Made by a program: the position numbers and the translations under genes. A stretch of DNA of 64,000 nt from Actinoplanes octamycinicus (GTDB lineage Bacteria; Actinomycetota; Actinomycetes; Mycobacteriales; Micromonosporaceae). Of the stretch, positions 15,507 through 28,524 are shown in pieces. The stretch covers positions 2,046,001 to 2,110,000 of the forward strand of contig NZ_JACHNB010000001.1 in NCBI RefSeq assembly GCF_014205225.1, read 5' to 3'. Each line of letters starts with the position of its first letter. The stretch's first letter is position 1. Under the pieces are notes generated by a model. The model was not told where the DNA came from and ran no database searches. It saw only the letters and a program-made list of their open reading frames with translations.

Positions 15507-17564
15507 TCAGGCGTCGTTGCGCAGCACCAGGATCGCGATGTCGTCCCGCGGCTCCTCCACCGAGAAGTTGATCGTGGTGGAGCGCAGCCGGGCGGCCATC
15601 GCGTCAGCGGGATAACCGGCCAAGGGGGCCGCCGCGTCACGCAACCGGGCCGATCCGAACAGCTCCCGGCCGCGGCGCCGCTCGGTCACCCCGTCGGTGT
15701 AGAAGATCAACGAGTCGCCCGGACCCAGGATGACCTCGGCATCCGGCGAGGTGATCGTCTCCAGCAGACCGAGCGCGGTGCCGCCCTCGCCGACGAACTG
15801 GGTCTTGCCGTCCGCCCGGACCAGCACCCCGCGGTCGTGCCCGGCCAGGTGCAGGCAGACGCTGAGCCGCGCGTCCGGCTGCCGGGTCACCGAGGCCATC
15901 GCGAGCGTGCAGTACCGCCCGCCGCCGCGCTGCACCAGCGTCCGGTTCACCCGCTGGAGGATCTCCTTGAGCGACTTGCCGTCGTCGACCAGGATCCGGA
16001 TCACGTCCCGGACCAGGCCGGTCACCGTGGCCGCCTGGACACCCTTGCCGGAGACGTCGCCGACCACGACCAGCCAGCGGTCCTCGCCGAACGGCATCAC
16101 GTCGTAGAAGTCGCCGCCCACCTCGGAGCCGGTCGGGACGTACTCCGCGGCGAAGCCGATGCCCTCGACGTGCGGCAGCGCCGGCGGCAGCAGCGAGGCC
16201 TGCAGGGTGCGCGCCACGGTCCGCCGCTCGTCGTGGATCCGCGCGTTGTCGATCGCCAGCGCCGCCCGCCGGGCCACGTCCTCCAGCACCGCCACCTCGT
16301 CGGCGTCATGCCGGTGCTTGACGTGCCGGCCGACCGCGAGGGTGCCGAGCCGGGCGCCGCGGGCCACCAGCGGCACCGCGAAACCCTCCAGCGGCGGCCC
16401 GAACATCACCTGGCTGCCCAGCCGGGACGCCTCCTCCAGGCGGGCCAGGATCGACTCCGGGCCGGCCTCGGCGAGCGAGGCGTGCAGCTGGGCCAGCGCC
16501 GACTCCTCGGCGTGGGTGGCCGCGGCCAGCTGCAGCCGGCCCCAGGCGTCGGTGGTGTGCACCGCGCACCACTGGCCCAGCCGGGGCACCACCAGCTGCG
16601 GGATCAGCGCCATCGTGAGGTTCACGTCGAGGGACTGGGCGAGCAGCTCGCTCGCCTCGGCCAGGAAGGTGATCCAGGTCTGCCGCCGGATGTCGGTACG
16701 GCGCAGCCGGTCATTCTCCAGGTGCAGCGAGAACCGCTCGGCGACCATCACGGTGAGGGACTGGGCGTACCCCACCGGGGCGGCGTCCAGCTCCAGCTCC
16801 CCGGAGTACGGCCGGTGCACGGTCAGCGGGACCCGGATGGTGTCGGCGTTGTCGCGGGGCGCCCGGCCGTACCGCGCGAGCAGCTGCCGGCCCATGCCGT
16901 CGCCGCGGTCCACCCGCAGCACCCCGCCGGCCGCGCCGGTCAGCCGGGCCAGCCGGGAGAGCAGGTCGGCGGCGAGATCGGTGAGGTCGGTCAGGCCCTC
17001 CTCGGTCTGCCGGTCGGAGCCGCTGCGCAGCAGCCCGGTCAGCGCGCCCAGGCTGGGCGTGTCGGCCGGCGCCGGGAGCCGGCCGGTCTCCTCGCCGGCG
17101 GCGCCGCGCTGGTCCAGGTGGAACCAGACGCCCTTGCCGTCGCCCTCGTGCACGGTGCCCCACCGGCTGGCGAAGTGGTCGACCAGCAACAGGCCGCGGC
17201 CGCGCTCGGCGACCTCGCCGATGTCCGGGCTGTCGTTCTTGGGGCCGACGGCGAGCTGCTCGACCGGGCCGGGAGCGAAGTCGGTGACCGTCACGGTCAG
17301 TCCGCTCGGGTCGGCGGTCACCTCGATGTCGAGGTCGGTGTTGGCGTGCACCACCGCGTTCGTGGAGAGCTCGGTGGTCAGCAGCAGAGCCTCGTTGAGC
17401 AGGCCGTCCAGCCCGGCTTCCTCGAGCACCGAGCGGACCAGCGCCCGGGCCGCCGCCGGGGTGCGCCGGTCGTTGGGCAGACGGGCCTTGCGCACCAGGA
17501 TGCCGGACGACGCTCCCGACGGGACGCTCGTCCTGGTTCCGACCTCGGCTGGCACAGCATGCAT
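15507..17564 (-). CDS. SpoIIE-family phosphatase with GHKL and GAF domains
   Basis: This 685-residue soluble regulator has four parts. Residues ~25-150 are an RsbW-like GHKL kinase (LLLTTELSTNAVVHA, DFAPGP, ERGRGLLLVDHFA). Two GAF-like regions follow (~165-285 and ~300-445). The PP2C/SpoIIE domain is ~455-685 (SEVGGDFYDVM, VVGDVSGKGVQAA, FYTDGVTERRR, PRDDIAILVL). The carriage of both anti-sigma-kinase and phosphatase domains suggests control of an STAS antagonist. ATG 17564 is the only ATG in range, but the GGGAGAGG directly touches it; GTG 17555 has better spacing and may be the true start. It is divergent from the poly-HAMP kinase gene, sharing a ~105-base promoter region. Confidence 0.9.
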   Translation of the reverse strand: MHAVPAEVGTRTSVPSGASSGILVRKARLPNDRRTPAAARALVRSVLEEAGLDGLLNEALLLTTELSTNAVVHANTDLDIEVTADPSGLTVTVTDFAPGPVEQLAVGPKNDSPDIGEVAERGRGLLLVDHFASRWGTVHEGDGKGVWFHLDQRGAAGEETGRLPAPADTPSLGALTGLLRSGSDRQTEEGLTDLTDLAADLLSRLARLTGAAGGVLRVDRGDGMGRQLLARYGRAPRDNADTIRVPLTVHRPYSGELELDAAPVGYAQSLTVMVAERFSLHLENDRLRRTDIRRQTWITFLAEASELLAQSLDVNLTMALIPQLVVPRLGQWCAVHTTDAWGRLQLAAATHAEESALAQLHASLAEAGPESILARLEEASRLGSQVMFGPPLEGFAVPLVARGARLGTLAVGRHVKHRHDADEVAVLEDVARRAALAIDNARIHDERRTVARTLQASLLPPALPHVEGIGFAAEYVPTGSEVGGDFYDVMPFGEDRWLVVVGDVSGKGVQAATVTGLVRDVIRILVDDGKSLKEILQRVNRTLVQRGGGRYCTLAMASVTRQPDARLSVCLHLAGHDRGVLVRADGKTQFVGEGGTALGLLETITSPDAEVILGPGDSLIFYTDGVTERRRGRELFGSARLRDAAAPLAGYPADAMAARLRSTTINFSVEEPRDDIAILVLRNDA

Positions 17565-17606
17565 CCTCTCCCGTGGGTGGGTGTATGCACAAAGTCGTCT
17601 CTCGCA

Positions 17607-17636
17607 TTGACCCGGTCGAGCGAGAGAGGATAGGTA
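17607..17636 (+). promoter_or_regulatory. Candidate promoter of the poly-HAMP kinase gene
   Basis: TTGACC (17607-17612) and TAGGTA (17631-17636) are separated by 18 bases, which would start RNA near 17643, about 25 bases before the ATG at 17669. The same region must also carry the divergent phosphatase promoter, which I could not place. Confidence 0.4.
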
Positions 17637-17668
17637 ACCCCGGCGTTCCGACAGCGAGTGAGGACAGC

Positions 17669-22075
<4,407 letters not shown>

Positions 22076-22103
22076 CCGGTGGGAGGGAACGAGGTGAGCA
22101 CGC

Positions 22104-22652
22104 GTGGGTGAGCGCGCCAAAGCACTGCTGGTCGACGACCGGAAAGACAACCTGCTGGCTCTGGAGGCGATCCTGCAGGGCCTGCCGGTGACCCCGGTGG
22201 CCGTGGAGAGCGGTGAGGCCGCGCTCAAGCAGCTGCTCACCGACGACTTCGCGGTGATCCTGCTGGACGCCCACATGCCGAACATGGACGGTTTCGAGAC
22301 GGCCAGCCACATCAAGCGCCGGGAGCGGACCCGGCACGTGCCGATCCTCTTCCTGACCGCCGCCGACCGGGACGCCCAGCTCGCGCTGCGCGGTTACGCG
22401 GTGGGCGCGGTGGATTACCTGACCAAGCCGTTCGATCCGTGGGTGCTGCGCGCCAAGGTCTCCATCTTCGTCGAGCTGTGGGGCAAGAACCAGCAGCTCA
22501 AGGCGCAGGCCGAGGCGACCCGGGAGCGGGACGCGCAGTGGGAGCGGCTGACCGAGACGGTCGACGAGGCGGCTCGGGTGCTGCGGGCCGGCGGTGAGGA
22601 CGCCGCCGCCGAGGCGCTGGCGCTGCTGGAAAAGGCCAGATGGGGGAACTGA
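22104..22652 (+). CDS. Single-domain response regulator with coiled-coil tail
   Basis: This 182-residue protein is a receiver domain (residues 5-125; LLVDDRKDNLLALEA, phospho-acceptor Asp in VILLDAHMPNMDGFETA, TKPF motif intact) followed by a ~50-residue charged helix and no DNA-binding or enzymatic output. It lies 28 bases after the poly-HAMP kinase gene, with GAGGTGAG ahead of GTG 22104, so it is the probable phosphotransfer partner. Output is presumably by protein contact, for example with the divergent SpoIIE-type phosphatase; that link is inference. Confidence 0.9.
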   Translation: MGERAKALLVDDRKDNLLALEAILQGLPVTPVAVESGEAALKQLLTDDFAVILLDAHMPNMDGFETASHIKRRERTRHVPILFLTAADRDAQLALRGYAVGAVDYLTKPFDPWVLRAKVSIFVELWGKNQQLKAQAEATRERDAQWERLTETVDEAARVLRAGGEDAAAEALALLEKARWGN

Positions 22653-22670
22653 GGGCTGGCCCCACTCCTG

Positions 22671-22686
22671 TGTGACCTGGGTCACA
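22671..22686. promoter_or_regulatory. CRP/GlxR-type binding site
   Basis: TGTGACCTGGGTCACA is a perfect palindrome and matches the CRP consensus TGTGA-N6-TCACA in all fixed bases. It lies 70 bases before the pectate lyase start, so cAMP-dependent control of this secreted enzyme is likely. Activator or repressor cannot be decided from position alone. Confidence 0.7.
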
Positions 22687-22755
22687 TGAGGCAACGAAGT
22701 TGATCGCCGGTGCCACAAGCGGTCGAAGCCTCATCCCCCAGGAGCTAGGAGCAAC

Positions 22756-24240
22756 ATGCGGCACGCACACCCCGACGACGCCACGGCCGCGAGCCGGCGT
22801 CGCCGCCGGATGATCACGGGCCTGGGCGCGGCCGGCGCCGCCGGGGCGGTCACCGCGCTGGTGGCGGTCCTCGTCCCCCACGCCTCGGCCGCCAGCGCGC
22901 TGTTCAGCGACGACTTCGAGGACGGCGCCGGCGGCTGGGCCAAGTCCGGCGGCACCTGGTCGGTGGTGACCGACGGGTCGAAGGTCTACCAGCAGTCCAA
23001 GACGGACAGTGAACTCGCCCGGGTGTTCGCCGGCGAGTCCTCGTGGACCGACTACTCGGTGCAGGCCAAGGTCAAGGGCGGCAACCTGGGCACCGGCCTG
23101 GCCGGGGTGGCGGCCCGGGCCAGCGGCTCCTCGACCATGTACCGGCTGGCCCTGCTGGGCACCGGGAAGGCGGAGCTGCAGGCGGTCAAGGGCAGCGCGG
23201 TGTCGGTGCTCGGGTCGGCCGCGGTCCGTGGCGTGACCTCGTGGCACACGCTGCGGATCGACGTGGCCGGCAGCAGGATCACCGGGTACGTGGACGGGAC
23301 CGCGATCGGGAGCGGGACCGGGTCGCTGCCGGGCGCCGGGCGGATCGGGCTGGTCACCAGCCGCGCGTCGGCGTCCTTCGACGACGTCTCGGTGAACCCG
23401 GTGAGCGGCGCGACCGCGACGGCGTCGCCCACCGTCTCCAAGACGGCTACCGCGACGCCGACCGCTTCCAAGACGGCCACCGCGAAGCCGACCGCCTCCA
23501 AGACGGCTACCGCGACGCCGACCGCCTCCAAGACGGCCGCCGCGACCGCCGCCCCCGCTACTTCCTGGCCGACCGCGACCGGATCCAAGCCGGTCACCTC
23601 GACCATCAAGGTCACCAGCAGCCTGGACGGCGGCAACGTCCGCTACTTCGGCAGCGGCGACCTGGGCACCGCCTCGCAGGACGAGGACCAGGGCCCGCTG
23701 TTCGAGCTGGCCGACGGCGCCACCCTGTCGAACGTCATCCTGGGCGACCCGGCCGCCGACGGCGTGCACTGCCTCGGCTCGTGCACCCTGACCAACGTCT
23801 GGTGGGAGAACGTCGGCGAGGACGCGGCGACCTTCAAGGGCGGCACCTCGGCGGTCTACACGGTGAACGGCGGCGGAGCCAGGGGCGCCGACGACAAGGT
23901 CTTCCAGCACAACGGCGGCGGCACGCTGACCATCAAGAACTTCCAGGTCAGCGACTACGGCAAGCTGTACCGCTCGTGCGGCAACTGCAAGACCCAGTAC
24001 AAGCGCACGGTGGTGCTGCAGAACGTGACCGCGACCGGCAAGGCCAAGGCCCTGGTCGGCATCAACACCAACTTCGGCGACACCGCGACGCTCTCCGGCG
24101 TCACCGTGGTCGGCTTCCCCAGCCTGAAGCTCTGCGTGAAGTTCAAGGGCAACAACACCGGCGCCGAGCCGACCGAGATCGGCACCGGCGCGGACGGCGT
24201 CAACTGCAAGTACTCGGATTCCGACATCACCTTCAAGTGA
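22756..24240 (+). CDS. Secreted pectate lyase (PL3-like) with N-terminal beta-sandwich domain
   Basis: This 494-residue exported enzyme has an N-terminal signal with an arginine run (SRRRRRMITGLGAAG) before a hydrophobic core and ASA cleavage site, possibly Tat-dependent. Residues ~48-215 form a laminin-G/concanavalin-like sandwich (FSDDFEDGAGGW, RIGLVTSRASASFDDVSV). A Thr/Ala/Pro/Lys linker (~220-265) repeats ATPTASKTAT. Residues ~275-494 are a right-handed beta-helix of the pectate lyase III type (GPLFELADGATLSNVILG, ADGVHCLGSCTLTNVWWENV, GGGARGADDKVFQHNGGGT). It eliminates pectate or polygalacturonate, releasing unsaturated oligogalacturonides. ATG 22756 has AGGAG upstream, a CRP-type site precedes it, and a strong terminator follows. 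Confidence 0.88.
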   Translation: MRHAHPDDATAASRRRRRMITGLGAAGAAGAVTALVAVLVPHASAASALFSDDFEDGAGGWAKSGGTWSVVTDGSKVYQQSKTDSELARVFAGESSWTDYSVQAKVKGGNLGTGLAGVAARASGSSTMYRLALLGTGKAELQAVKGSAVSVLGSAAVRGVTSWHTLRIDVAGSRITGYVDGTAIGSGTGSLPGAGRIGLVTSRASASFDDVSVNPVSGATATASPTVSKTATATPTASKTATAKPTASKTATATPTASKTAAATAAPATSWPTATGSKPVTSTIKVTSSLDGGNVRYFGSGDLGTASQDEDQGPLFELADGATLSNVILGDPAADGVHCLGSCTLTNVWWENVGEDAATFKGGTSAVYTVNGGGARGADDKVFQHNGGGTLTIKNFQVSDYGKLYRSCGNCKTQYKRTVVLQNVTATGKAKALVGINTNFGDTATLSGVTVVGFPSLKLCVKFKGNNTGAEPTEIGTGADGVNCKYSDSDITFK

Positions 24241-24245
24241 TGTCC

Positions 24246-24280
24246 GGTGGCCGCCGGGTGCCAGCCCGGCGGCCACCTTT
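24246..24280 (+). terminator. Intrinsic terminator of the pectate lyase gene
   Basis: GGTGGCCGCCGGG (24246-24258) pairs perfectly with CCCGGCGGCCACC (24265-24277) around a six-base loop, followed by TTT. It sits directly after the pectate lyase stop and before the ECF sigma gene. Confidence 0.85.
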
Positions 24281-24299
24281 CCCGATCTGAAGGGTTCCG

Positions 24300-24803
24300 A
24301 TGCGCGACGCCGCCTATCACGCGTACTTCGAGCGGCACTACGACTCGTTGTCGCGGCGCGCCTACCTGATGATCGGGGACGCCTCGGCCGCCGACGACCT
24401 GGCCGCCGACGCGATGACCGAGGTGTGGCGGCACTGGAACCGGGTGCAGGCGGCCGACGACCCGGCCGCCTACGGCCACGGCATCCTGATGAACCTGGCC
24501 CGCAACTGGATCCGCCGGCGGAGCCGGGAGCGGCTGTTCTCCCTGGAAGTGCTCAAGCGGGTGCCGGAGCCGGACGTGCCCGCGGTGCTCGACGTCCGCC
24601 GTGCCCTGGCCCGGCTGCCCCACCGGCGGCGGGCCTGCGTGGTGCTGCGGTACGCGTTCGACATGTCCGAGCGGGAGGTGGCCACCACCCTGGGGATCTC
24701 CGAGGGCGCGGTGAAGAGCGCCACGTCACGCGGCGCGAGGCAGCTGGCCGAGATGCTCGGCGGCAGTCTGGCGCGAATCAACGGTTGGGAGGCGGCGCGG
24801 TGA
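24300..24803 (+). CDS. ECF RNA polymerase sigma factor (SigE family)
   Basis: This 167-residue sigma-70-like protein has region 2 (~8-75; YDSLSRRAYLMIGDASAADDLAADAMTE in part, WRHWNRV) and region 4 (~100-155; LPHRRRACVVLRYAFDMSEREVATTLGISEGAVKSATSRG). The overall form matches the actinobacterial SigE-type ECF group. ATG 24300 lies 20 bases after the pectate lyase terminator. The next gene overlaps it by GTGA and encodes a membrane-anchored partner, so this is a sigma/anti-sigma-like pair. Target promoters are unknown. Confidence 0.93.
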   Translation: MRDAAYHAYFERHYDSLSRRAYLMIGDASAADDLAADAMTEVWRHWNRVQAADDPAAYGHGILMNLARNWIRRRSRERLFSLEVLKRVPEPDVPAVLDVRRALARLPHRRRACVVLRYAFDMSEREVATTLGISEGAVKSATSRGARQLAEMLGGSLARINGWEAAR

Positions 24804-25528
24804 CGCTCACCGAGGACGAACTGCGCGCGGTGCTGCGCGCCGAGGCGGCGGCGCACACGCCCGACCGGATCGCGATCCTGAACCGGGTGACCGGGACGGC
24901 GGTGCGGACCGAGGCCGCGAGAGGGCGGCGGCCGCGGATCCGGATCGCGGGGGCGGCAGTCGCGGTGGCTGCCGTCGTCGGGGGCGGCGGCTTCGCGCAG
25001 TGGGCGCTCGCCGGGATGGGCGAGGAGCGACCCGCTCCGCCGCCGCCCCCGACAACCACCACGTCGGTGGCCCCGGCGGTCACCGAGACCGCTGCCCCGG
25101 TGAAGACCCGCCGGCCCACCCGGAGCAAGGCGCCGGCCACCCCACCCGCCAGCCCGCTCTGGTCCGACGGGTCGGTCGACGTGGGTGGCAAGCGGCAGGC
25201 CAGCAGCGTGGTGACGATCAAGACCGGGGAACGGCTGACCGCGCTCACCGTGACGATCCGGCTGGCCCGGACGCCCGAGCTGGTCTCCCGGGGCGGCAGC
25301 CAGCAGGTGCCCGGCGCGAGCGTGACCAGCGACGTCACCGAGGAGGGCGGCGCTCTGGTCTACCGGTTCACCCTGTCCTCCGGGGACACCCTGGAGCCGG
25401 GGACGTACACGTTCGTCGCGCGGTACACGTATGCGCCCGGCGGCCGGGACGCCCGGGCGGACACCTACGCCGCGGCCGCGACCAGCGGGAACGGCACGCC
25501 GCTGACGGTCGGTGGCGACTTCGGCTGA
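24800..25528 (+). CDS. Single-pass membrane protein paired with ECF sigma factor (anti-sigma-like)
   Basis: This 242-residue protein has a ~45-residue cytoplasmic N-terminus starting VTLTEDELRAVLRAEAA, one membrane helix (~48-70, AGAAVAVAAVVGGGGFAQW), a Pro/Thr-rich linker (PPPPPTTTTSV) and an extracytoplasmic beta-rich domain (~120-242). No zinc HxxxCxxC anti-sigma motif is present, so an anti-sigma role rests on the GTGA overlap with the sigma gene and on topology. The same arrangement recurs at 36061-37630. The outer domain is not recognised. Confidence 0.75.
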   Translation: MTLTEDELRAVLRAEAAAHTPDRIAILNRVTGTAVRTEAARGRRPRIRIAGAAVAVAAVVGGGGFAQWALAGMGEERPAPPPPPTTTTSVAPAVTETAAPVKTRRPTRSKAPATPPASPLWSDGSVDVGGKRQASSVVTIKTGERLTALTVTIRLARTPELVSRGGSQQVPGASVTSDVTEEGGALVYRFTLSSGDTLEPGTYTFVARYTYAPGGRDARADTYAAAATSGNGTPLTVGGDFG

Positions 25529-25532
25529 GGCG

Positions 25533-25541
25533 TTGTCCACA
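25533..25541. promoter_or_regulatory. Exact DnaA box
   Basis: TTGTCCACA lies in the 64-base gap between the ECF-partner gene and the GNAT gene and is an exact match to the actinobacterial DnaA-box consensus. It is single, so local function is doubtful. Confidence 0.4.
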
Positions 25542-25592
25542 GGCGACGCGATGGCCGGGCGGGCTCCCAGGCGGGTGTGACAGCATCGCGGT

Positions 25593-26099
25593 ATGCCCGA
25601 CCTGACGTTGCGGGAGATGACCGCGCAGGAGTTCGACCAGTGGTTCGACGTCCAGGTGCGTGCCTATGCCGACGCTCAGGTCAGCGCCGGGGTCTGGCCG
25701 TCCGATGACGCGCTGCGGCGGTCCGCCGAGGCGCACGCGAGCCTGTTGCCGGCCGGCCGGGACACCCCCGCGATGATCTTCCTGCGCGGGTTGCGCCCGG
25801 ACGACGGCGCGGTGATCGGCACCTTGTGGATCACCCTGGAGCATCCGCGGGGTGTGCCGGACTGCGCTTTCCTGTTCGACATCGAGGTCGTCGAGGAGCA
25901 CCGCTCCGCCGGTTACGGCCGGGCCCTGCTCGCCGCCGCCGAGGAGGTCGTGCGCGAGCGCGGGATCAGCGCGCTGGAGCTCAACGTGCACGGCAACAAC
26001 GCCCACGCGATCAGCCTGTACGCGTCCTCCGGTTACCGGCTGATCACCCAGCAGATGCGCAAGGGCCTCACGTCAGGGAGTGCTGATCATGAGGGCTGA
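25593..26099 (+). CDS. GNAT-family N-acetyltransferase
   Basis: This 168-residue GNAT protein uses acetyl-CoA to acetylate an unknown amine. The CoA-binding motif A region is FLFDIEVVEEHRSAGYGRALL, with the R/Q-x-x-G-x-G/A form as RSAGYG, followed by ALELNVHGNNAHAISLYASSGY, the motif B signature. The N-terminal part carries the acceptor site and is not informative. The last 27 bases overlap the convergent STAS gene. No ribosome binding site is visible before ATG 25593, suggesting a leaderless or weakly translated mRNA. Confidence 0.9.
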   Translation: MPDLTLREMTAQEFDQWFDVQVRAYADAQVSAGVWPSDDALRRSAEAHASLLPAGRDTPAMIFLRGLRPDDGAVIGTLWITLEHPRGVPDCAFLFDIEVVEEHRSAGYGRALLAAAEEVVRERGISALELNVHGNNAHAISLYASSGYRLITQQMRKGLTSGSADHEG

Positions 26100-26399
26100 C
26101 CGGAGCCCGGTGATGTCCAGCACCCGCATCAGGAAATCGCCCACGTTGGCCAGCGCCAGCACGGTCTGGTTGTGCTGCGCCTTGCGGCTGAGCACCACCA
26201 GCGTGCCCAGGCCCTGCGAGTCGCAGAAGGTGACGCCGGACATGTCCAGCACGATGCGACCGGGCGGCTCGGCGGCGAGCAGATCGTTCACAAGAGTGGA
26301 CAGCTCGGTGACCGTGAGCACGTCGATCTCCCCGGCGAGTTGCATGACCACCTCGTCCGGGGCGCGCTGAACCGCGATGGACAGCTCGGGTCGCTCCAC
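26073..26399 (-). CDS. STAS-domain anti-sigma factor antagonist
   Basis: This 108-residue protein is a single STAS domain with FCDSQGLGTL; Ser61 is the expected phosphorylation site, with Thr replaced by Gln after it. It is a second SpoIIAA/RsbV-like protein, possibly a substrate of the GHKL/PP2C proteins encoded elsewhere in the window. No kinase or sigma gene adjoins it. Its 3' end overlaps the convergent GNAT gene by 27 bases. It is divergent from hemL across 124 bases that hold nested inverted repeats. Confidence 0.9.
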   Translation of the reverse strand: MERPELSIAVQRAPDEVVMQLAGEIDVLTVTELSTLVNDLLAAEPPGRIVLDMSGVTFCDSQGLGTLVVLSRKAQHNQTVLALANVGDFLMRVLDITGLRSALMISTP

Positions 26400-26453
26400 G
26401 CCGGTCAGCCTATCCTCTTACACGCCAATCGGCCCGTCGGGCGCGGTCAGATC

Positions 26454-26491
26454 GGGTTGTTCCGGACATCATCCGGTGACGTGAACAACCC
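26454..26491. repeat. Nested inverted repeats upstream of hemL
   Basis: GGGTTGTT (26454-26461) pairs with AACAACCC (26484-26491), and inside it CCGGA (26462-26466) pairs with TCCGG (26472-26476). The structure is 32 bases before the hemL start, between hemL and the divergent STAS gene. It could be an operator or an RNA stem; no known regulator motif is recognised. Confidence 0.5.
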
Positions 26492-26523
26492 TCTCACCAT
26501 AGGCGCTCGTACCCGCTGACAGA

Positions 26524-27870
26524 ATGGGAACCGCTGTGACCACGACATATCCCACCGCGGATCTTCCGTATCCGGAGGACGCCCCGGTCTCCCAGGCCCT
26601 GTTCGACCGCGCCCAGGCCATCGTTCCCGGCGGGGTCAATTCACCTGTGCGTGCGTTCCGCGCGGTCGGTGGCACGCCCCGATTCATGGCCCAGGGCAGC
26701 GGCCCGTGGCTGACCGACGTCGACGGCCGGCGTTATGTGGACCTGGTCTGCTCCTGGGGCCCGCTGATCCACGGCCACGCCCACCCGGAGATCATCGCGG
26801 CGGTGCAGCGGGCGGCCGCGCTCGGCACCAGCTTCGGCACCCCCACCGCGGGCGAGGTGGACCTGGCCGAGGAGATCGTCCGGCGGACCGCCGTCGACGA
26901 GGTCCGGCTGGTCAACTCGGGCACCGAGGCCACCATGACCGCGATCCGGCTGGCCCGCGGCTACACCGGCCGGTCCAAGATCGTGAAGTTCGCCGGCTGC
27001 TACCACGGGCACGTGGACGCGCTGCTGGCCGCGGCCGGCTCCGGCGTGGCGACGCTCGGGCTGCCCGACTCGCCGGGCGTGACCGGCGCGGCCGCCTCCG
27101 AGACGATCGTCCTGCCGTACAACGACGTCGACGCGGTGACCGCGGCCTTCGCGCGGGACGGCGGCGAGATCGCGGCGATCATCACCGAGGCGGCGCCGGG
27201 CAACATGGGCGTGGTCCCGCCGCGCGGCGGCTTCAACCAGCGGCTGGCCGAGATCGCCCACGCGAACGGCGCGCTGCTGATCGTCGACGAGGTGATGACC
27301 GGGTTCCGGGTCTCCGCCGGCGGCTGGTCCGGGCTGGACCCGGTCGACGCCGACCTCTACACCTTCGGCAAGGTGATGGGCGGCGGCCTGCCCGCGGCGG
27401 CCTTCGGCGGGCGCCGGGAGATCATGTCCCGGCTCGCCCCGGCCGGCCCGGTCTACCAGGCCGGCACCCTCTCCGGTAACCCGCTGGCCTGCGCGGCCGG
27501 CCTGGCCTCGCTGCGGCTGGCCGACGCCGACGTCTACAAGCGCCTGGACCAGACCGCCAGCACGGTGGGCGAGCTGGCCGTGGCGGAGCTGAACCGGGCC
27601 GGCGTGCCGCACCGCATCTCGTACGCGGGAAACATGTTCTCGATCTTCTTCACCGAGAACGAGGTCACCGACTACGACTCGGCGAGGACTCAGGACGCCG
27701 CGGCGTTCAAGGCGTTCTTCCACACCATGCTGGCGCGCGGGGTCTATCTGCCGCCGAGCGCCTTCGAGTCGTGGTTCGTCTCGACCGCGATCGACGACGC
27801 CGCGCTGGAGCAGATCGCTTCCGCGCTGCCACACGCGGCCCGGGCCGCAGCCGCAGGGAGCCAGGCGTGA
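26524..27870 (+). CDS. hemL: Glutamate-1-semialdehyde 2,1-aminomutase
   Basis: This 448-residue PLP enzyme converts glutamate-1-semialdehyde to 5-aminolevulinate, the second step of C5-route haem and cobalamin precursor synthesis. Visible family features are [57 protein letters not shown] and the PLP lysine Lys283 in [14 protein letters not shown] 26524 is used; GTG 26536 is an alternative with GGGAA before it. It leads a haem/cytochrome c maturation operon: the phosphatase gene overlaps its stop. Confidence 0.96.
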   Translation: MGTAVTTTYPTADLPYPEDAPVSQALFDRAQAIVPGGVNSPVRAFRAVGGTPRFMAQGSGPWLTDVDGRRYVDLVCSWGPLIHGHAHPEIIAAVQRAAALGTSFGTPTAGEVDLAEEIVRRTAVDEVRLVNSGTEATMTAIRLARGYTGRSKIVKFAGCYHGHVDALLAAAGSGVATLGLPDSPGVTGAAASETIVLPYNDVDAVTAAFARDGGEIAAIITEAAPGNMGVVPPRGGFNQRLAEIAHANGALLIVDEVMTGFRVSAGGWSGLDPVDADLYTFGKVMGGGLPAAAFGGRREIMSRLAPAGPVYQAGTLSGNPLACAAGLASLRLADADVYKRLDQTASTVGELAVAELNRAGVPHRISYAGNMFSIFFTENEVTDYDSARTQDAAAFKAFFHTMLARGVYLPPSAFESWFVSTAIDDAALEQIASALPHAARAAAAGSQA

Positions 27871-28523
27871 CCGAACCGACCAAGACCACCGTGCACGTGT
27901 TCCGGCACGGCGAGGTCCACAACCCGACCAAGATCCTGTACGGCCGGCTGCCCGACTTCCACCTCTCCGAGCTGGGTCACCAGATGGCCAAGGCGGCCGC
28001 CCAGGCGCTCGCCGGCCGGGACGTGACGCACGTGGTGGCCAGTCCGCTGGAGCGCGCGCAGGAGACCGCCGCGCCGATCTCCGCCGAGTTCAAGCTGGAG
28101 ACCGCCACCGACGTCCGGCTGATCGAGAGCTCGAACTACTTCGAGGGCAAGCGGGTCTCGGTCGGTGACGGCGCGTTCAGCAACCCCCGGCACTGGTGGG
28201 TGCTGCGTGACCCGATCACCCCGTCCTGGGGCGAGGCCTACCTGGTGATCGCGCAGCGGATGTTCGAGGCGGTGCAGGCCGCCCGGGTGGCGGCCGAGGG
28301 GCACGAGGCGGTCTGCGTCTCGCACCAGCTGCCGATCTGGACGCTCCGGCGGTATGTGGAGGGCAAGCGCCTGTGGCACGATCCGCGCAAGCGGCAGTGC
28401 GGCCTGGCCAGTCTCACCTCGTTCCGCTTCGAGGGGTCCAAGGTGGTCGGCATCGACTACACCGAGCCGGCCGCGCACCTGGTCGCGCTCTCCGCCACCG
28501 CCAAGACCGCCAAGGGAGCCTGA
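27867..28523 (+). CDS. Histidine phosphatase (phosphoglycerate mutase superfamily)
   Basis: This 218-residue member of the histidine phosphatase clan has the catalytic FRHGEV motif (His14) near the N-terminus, the [10 protein letters not shown] and [10 protein letters not shown] segments, and the second catalytic His in [10 protein letters not shown]. Substrate is not predictable. GTG 27867 overlaps the hemL stop (GTGA). In Streptomyces and other actinobacteria the same gene sits between hemL and the thioredoxin/ccdA genes, so a link with haem or cytochrome c assembly is possible but unproven. Confidence 0.92.
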   Translation: MTEPTKTTVHVFRHGEVHNPTKILYGRLPDFHLSELGHQMAKAAAQALAGRDVTHVVASPLERAQETAAPISAEFKLETATDVRLIESSNYFEGKRVSVGDGAFSNPRHWWVLRDPITPSWGEAYLVIAQRMFEAVQAARVAAEGHEAVCVSHQLPIWTLRRYVEGKRLWHDPRKRQCGLASLTSFRFEGSKVVGIDYTEPAAHLVALSATAKTAKGA

Positions 28524-28524
28524 C

